Shown here piece by piece: positions 61,451 to 64,000 of a stretch of DNA of 64,000 bases. This DNA is from Warburgia ugandensis (taxonomy: Eukaryota; Streptophyta; Magnoliopsida; Canellales; Canellaceae), in contig CP141128.1 of NCBI GenBank assembly GCA_035236585.1, forward strand, positions 32,780,684-32,844,683. Direction: 5' to 3'. The position numbers and the translations under genes are program-made. Each line of letters starts with the position of its first letter. Position 1 is the first letter of the stretch. The notes under the pieces are model-generated. The model saw nothing but the letters and a program-made list of their open reading frames with translations. It searched no databases and was not told the origin of the DNA.

Positions 61451-61620
61451 CTTTCTTAGATTGAATTCAATTTCAAAATAGTCATTCTCTTTGACTAAAG
61501 TTAAATACTTTAAATAAGATCCATACAGCATACACATTTGTGATATTCCTGTTGGATTCAACCTCTCTCGCATGCCATATTACATTAATTTGTGTGCTTA
61601 TAAGTAAGTTTCAAGCTACA

Positions 61621-63060
61621 CCACCACTCTTAAGGGTTTTTATGGACTTTGCTTGGGCTCTTTGTGAATTTGAAGATGACCCTTTTTCAAATTGCTCCTT
61701 GGGGTTTGGGATTGGCTGAGTAGGGAATTGTCCTTTTCCTCTTTCATTCAGTATAGTTGCCATCTAGCTTATTTGCACTTCTATCTTAGTAATAGCTTGG
61801 GAATTGTTATTTAATATTATGTCAACTATCATTCTTTGATTGGTATATGACTTTAGTCAATTCATCTTCTATTTGAGAGTGACTACATATCATCAAGTGT
61901 TTTCTCTAGAAGTTGAAAACCAAGTTGCTACTGAGAAGCTAAAATTCTAGGAAAGTTCTGAGTAGAGGATTAACAAATGTACCTACCTAATAATTGTTCT
62001 TTGGTCATGAAAAATTGGGATGAGTAGCATATCCTAGATTATAGGTCCCAGAGTATGGATTACTACTTGGATTATGATATACATTCATTACATTCACTTT
62101 TTTGCAAAAGATTTTAAATGTACACACTATTGGATCGAAGATTGAGGTTAAATGTGTTGGGCTAGAACAAATAGAACAAACTTCTTATGGAGGTTTCATA
62201 GATGCCTAGACAGTCCTGATGATTTGGAAGATATTTTCAAGCATGTCTACTCTTCCACACAAGGAGTCAAACTTATCAATTCTATTAATTATATAATCAA
62301 GCTTACAGGATATATCCAAGGTCACTCCTATTTCATACAAGCCTCCTTTCTTTTGTGGTTGGGTATTTCTTTCTCTCCTAATGGAATAATCCCATTGCTA
62401 AGAATTGTCTATTATGGTTTGGAAAAATTCCTAGGCCTCTATTTTATTTTTCAAAATGAGGGCTCCTCCACTAGTTGCATCTATCATTTGTCTATTTTGA
62501 GGTATCAAAGCCTCATAGAAGTACCGAACTTGCTACCATTTTTTTATTCCTTAGTGGGAAAATTTTTATAATAACTCATTCCACCTTTTGCAACATTGAC
62601 AATATTGTTCATAATCTCTTTGCTAAAAATATATGATCTCCCTACCAAGGGATTAGTCTTATGTATTGGAAAAAATTTGGTCAGAAACATTTTGAACAAT
62701 GGATCCCATGTAGCAATGGAACCGACCTCTAAAGAATTTGGCCAAATTTGGCCTTATCTTTTAATGAGAAGGGGAATAACCTTCCCCTAACTAAATCATC
62801 TGAAACACTTTAAAATTTGAATGTAATGTAAACATCAATAAATTCTTTGATATGTAGGTATAGATCCTCTCTCATGACCATATAATGTGGGGAGTAATTG
62901 AATGACTCTAGGTTTAAGTTCAAAGTGGTTTGCAATGGTAGGTGGCAAGGTGATGCATGATGGAGTATTTAACTAGAGTGGTGCATAGAAATCTTTGATA
63001 GCAACTTCTACTGGTCGTTTAGCCATGGGGTTAGGAATTGGATTTCTTATCCCTAGCCTA
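61621..63060 (-). pseudogene. Element B gag remains
   Basis: Reading leftwards from about 63060: IRNPIPNPMAKRPVEVAIKD (ATG at 63026), then IANHFELKPRVIQLLPTLYG near 62930. The capsid core has GSIATWDPLFKMFLTKFFP near 62720-62660. A late gag stretch has QAITKIEVQIS near 61800 and GKGQFPTQPIPNPKEQF near 61735. The order matches gag of plant Athila-type elements. Several stops and frameshifts are present. It is cut at 61621 by A4, and the following residues are at 37817. Confidence 0.8.
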
Positions 63061-64000
63061 TGGTGCATTCAATTTAGGGTCAAATGGTGTTAGATCTATG
63101 TTCTAAGATCGATAACTTTGCATGCACTAAAACTTGTCTAAATGATGCAACTTAAATCTAATTATAATCCTAACTCCATATGATGTGTGACCAAACAATC
63201 CCTAATGCTAGCAAGCTTGATTTGGTGATCTTTCTTAATATGTAGGATGGTTGCATTTAGACCTAGATCTAGACATCTTCTCCTTTTAACCAAGCTCAAC
63301 TATTGCTTACTAATTAGGTTCTGTGCTAAAATGATTAATATGGTTCTCATGGAAGGAGGCATGGAGATCTCAATGATCATCAACAGAAGGTGAGGGAAAA
63401 TCACTTGGATTTTGCATACCCACTATAACCATGATATTTAGAAGCCATTGGAGTGACAATAGATCTCCTCCTTTTAAAAGGGTCCTAAGCTTGACACCCT
63501 ATCTCTTGCTACTTGATTTTAAATTAAGATTTAAGGCTAAGATCTTGAACATAGAAGGAATTGAATTAATTACCTAGGTGGGCTAAGGATCTAGTGGTGA
63601 AATCCATCCCTTATCTTATGAGGGTTCCTGTGGGGCCTTTACTATTAGTGTGTTCCAACCTCCACAAAGCAATGAACGTGCAATGCAAGTGTAAAGAAAA
63701 TAAACCAATGCCTCCTATATACTATCGAACCAAGGATTAGATAGGTGCATAATTAATGCAGTAATCCTAAATAAGATGCAACAAGTATAATGAATGATTG
63801 TAAACTATATGAAATACACTACCAACCAAATATACAAGCTATGCTAAATGCAACTACCCTAAGAAAAATAAGAAAGTGAAAGATCTTATAGTGGGGTTTC
63901 TTATGAAGATTAAGTGTGGGACACTTGTCCTATATTAATACAACCCATTTAAAATCGAATAATAATATACAAATTTCAATGGGGCATTAGTGTGAGTTCA
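63061..64000 (-). mobile_element. Diverged C-like LTR, truncated by window edge
   Basis: Between 63250 and 63530 the plus strand follows the C1 LTR near 49560-49830, for example GGAAGGAGGCATGGAGATCT- and CATCAACAGAAGGTGAGGG-type words. It has the same orientation as C1 but much lower identity. The left boundary with B gag (about 63060) is uncertain. No terminus, PBS or coding is visible before the window ends. Confidence 0.45.

Larger units (their letters stand above)
37818..61620 (+). mobile_element. A-family LTR A4 in gag of B, split into four pieces
   Basis: Pieces at 37818-38364, 52362-52476, 57379-58062 and 61456-61620 follow A3 in order. The start (TGATGGCCTCTTGATAAG) aligns with the A3 start. 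Piece one has ATGTCATCAATC-type and ACTAGAAATGGACCC words. Piece three has TTTCATGCATTTACTTT. Piece four has TAAATAAGATCCAT and ends AAGCTACA. Flanks are CAACC (37813-37817) and CCACC (61621-61625), a target duplication with one mismatch. The breaks are C1, C2 and D3. About 1.5 kb of LTR remains without coding, so it was a solo LTR. Confidence 0.85.
25846..63060 (-). mobile_element. Element B: fragmented Athila/Tat-like Ty3/gypsy element
   Basis: Three minus-strand blocks, 63060-61621 (gag), 37817-36961 (end of gag and protease) and 30344-25846 (RT, RNase H, integrase, 3' region), belong to one element cut by D1 and A4. The proof is that the protein reading continues across each gap once the insertion and one copy of its target duplication are ignored. 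The protease and RT are closest to what I know of plant Athila/Tat-type elements and unlike the chromovirus type of C1 and E. Stops and frameshifts occur throughout. Its LTRs are not proven; A2 is a candidate 3' LTR. Confidence 0.8.

Noticed and set aside
62152-62571. Plus-strand open frame of 139 codons
   Set aside because: Antisense to element B gag, whose sense strand shows capsid motifs.

Overview
The window is retrotransposon-derived DNA from a large plant nuclear genome. I infer an angiosperm and cannot name the species. The evidence is AT-rich sequence, Ty3/gypsy gag-pol remains of two lineages, initiator-Met-type primer-binding sites, very long LTRs and many solo LTRs. I found no host protein-coding gene, rRNA, tRNA or CRISPR array. 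Nearly every long open frame lies inside, or antisense to, retrotransposon sequence, and no element is intact.

Left part (1-25845). Bases 1-1540 have no identifiable gene. Element E, a decayed plus-strand chromovirus-like Ty3/gypsy element, runs from about 1541 to 17868. Its order is 5' LTR, PBS, gag, protease, start of reverse transcriptase (RT), end of integrase, polypurine tract (PPT) and 3' LTR. Solo LTR D2 (7265-9725) splits its RT, and a scrambled LTR cluster (10514-13450) replaces most of RNase H and integrase. Three LTR copies of family A follow: A1 (plus strand), A2 (minus strand) and A3 (plus strand, nested inside A2 with a CAAGCA repeat on both sides).

Right part (25846-63060). 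One old minus-strand Athila/Tat-like element, B, is cut into three blocks: 25846-30344 (integrase, RNase H, RT), 36961-37817 (protease and end of gag) and 61621-63060 (gag). The gaps are later insertions. D1 (30345-36960) has a palindromic left end and a non-coding interior. A4 (37818-61620) is an A-family LTR that was itself hit three times: by C1 (38365-52356, two LTRs of about 4.7 kb, minus strand, perfect CTCCC duplication), by solo LTR C2 (52477-57373, plus strand) and by solo LTR D3 (58063-61450, plus strand). B's reading frames line up across each gap, which fixes the order of events. From 63060 to the right edge is a diverged C-like LTR.

How the parts relate. LTR families C, D and E look like one superfamily. 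Most begin TGTAAT or TGTGAT and end in (G)TCRTCACA. Where it can be checked, they carry a TATA box, a CpG-rich patch a few hundred bases downstream, and a TGAG...CTCA hairpin 0.4-0.7 kb before the 3' end. Paired substitutions keep the hairpin stem closed. C1 has the most complete coding region, but it carries in-frame stops, a frameshift in integrase and an Asp-to-Tyr change in the RT active site. The most unusual structures are the 2 x 450 bp palindrome at D1's left end and the covarying hairpin.
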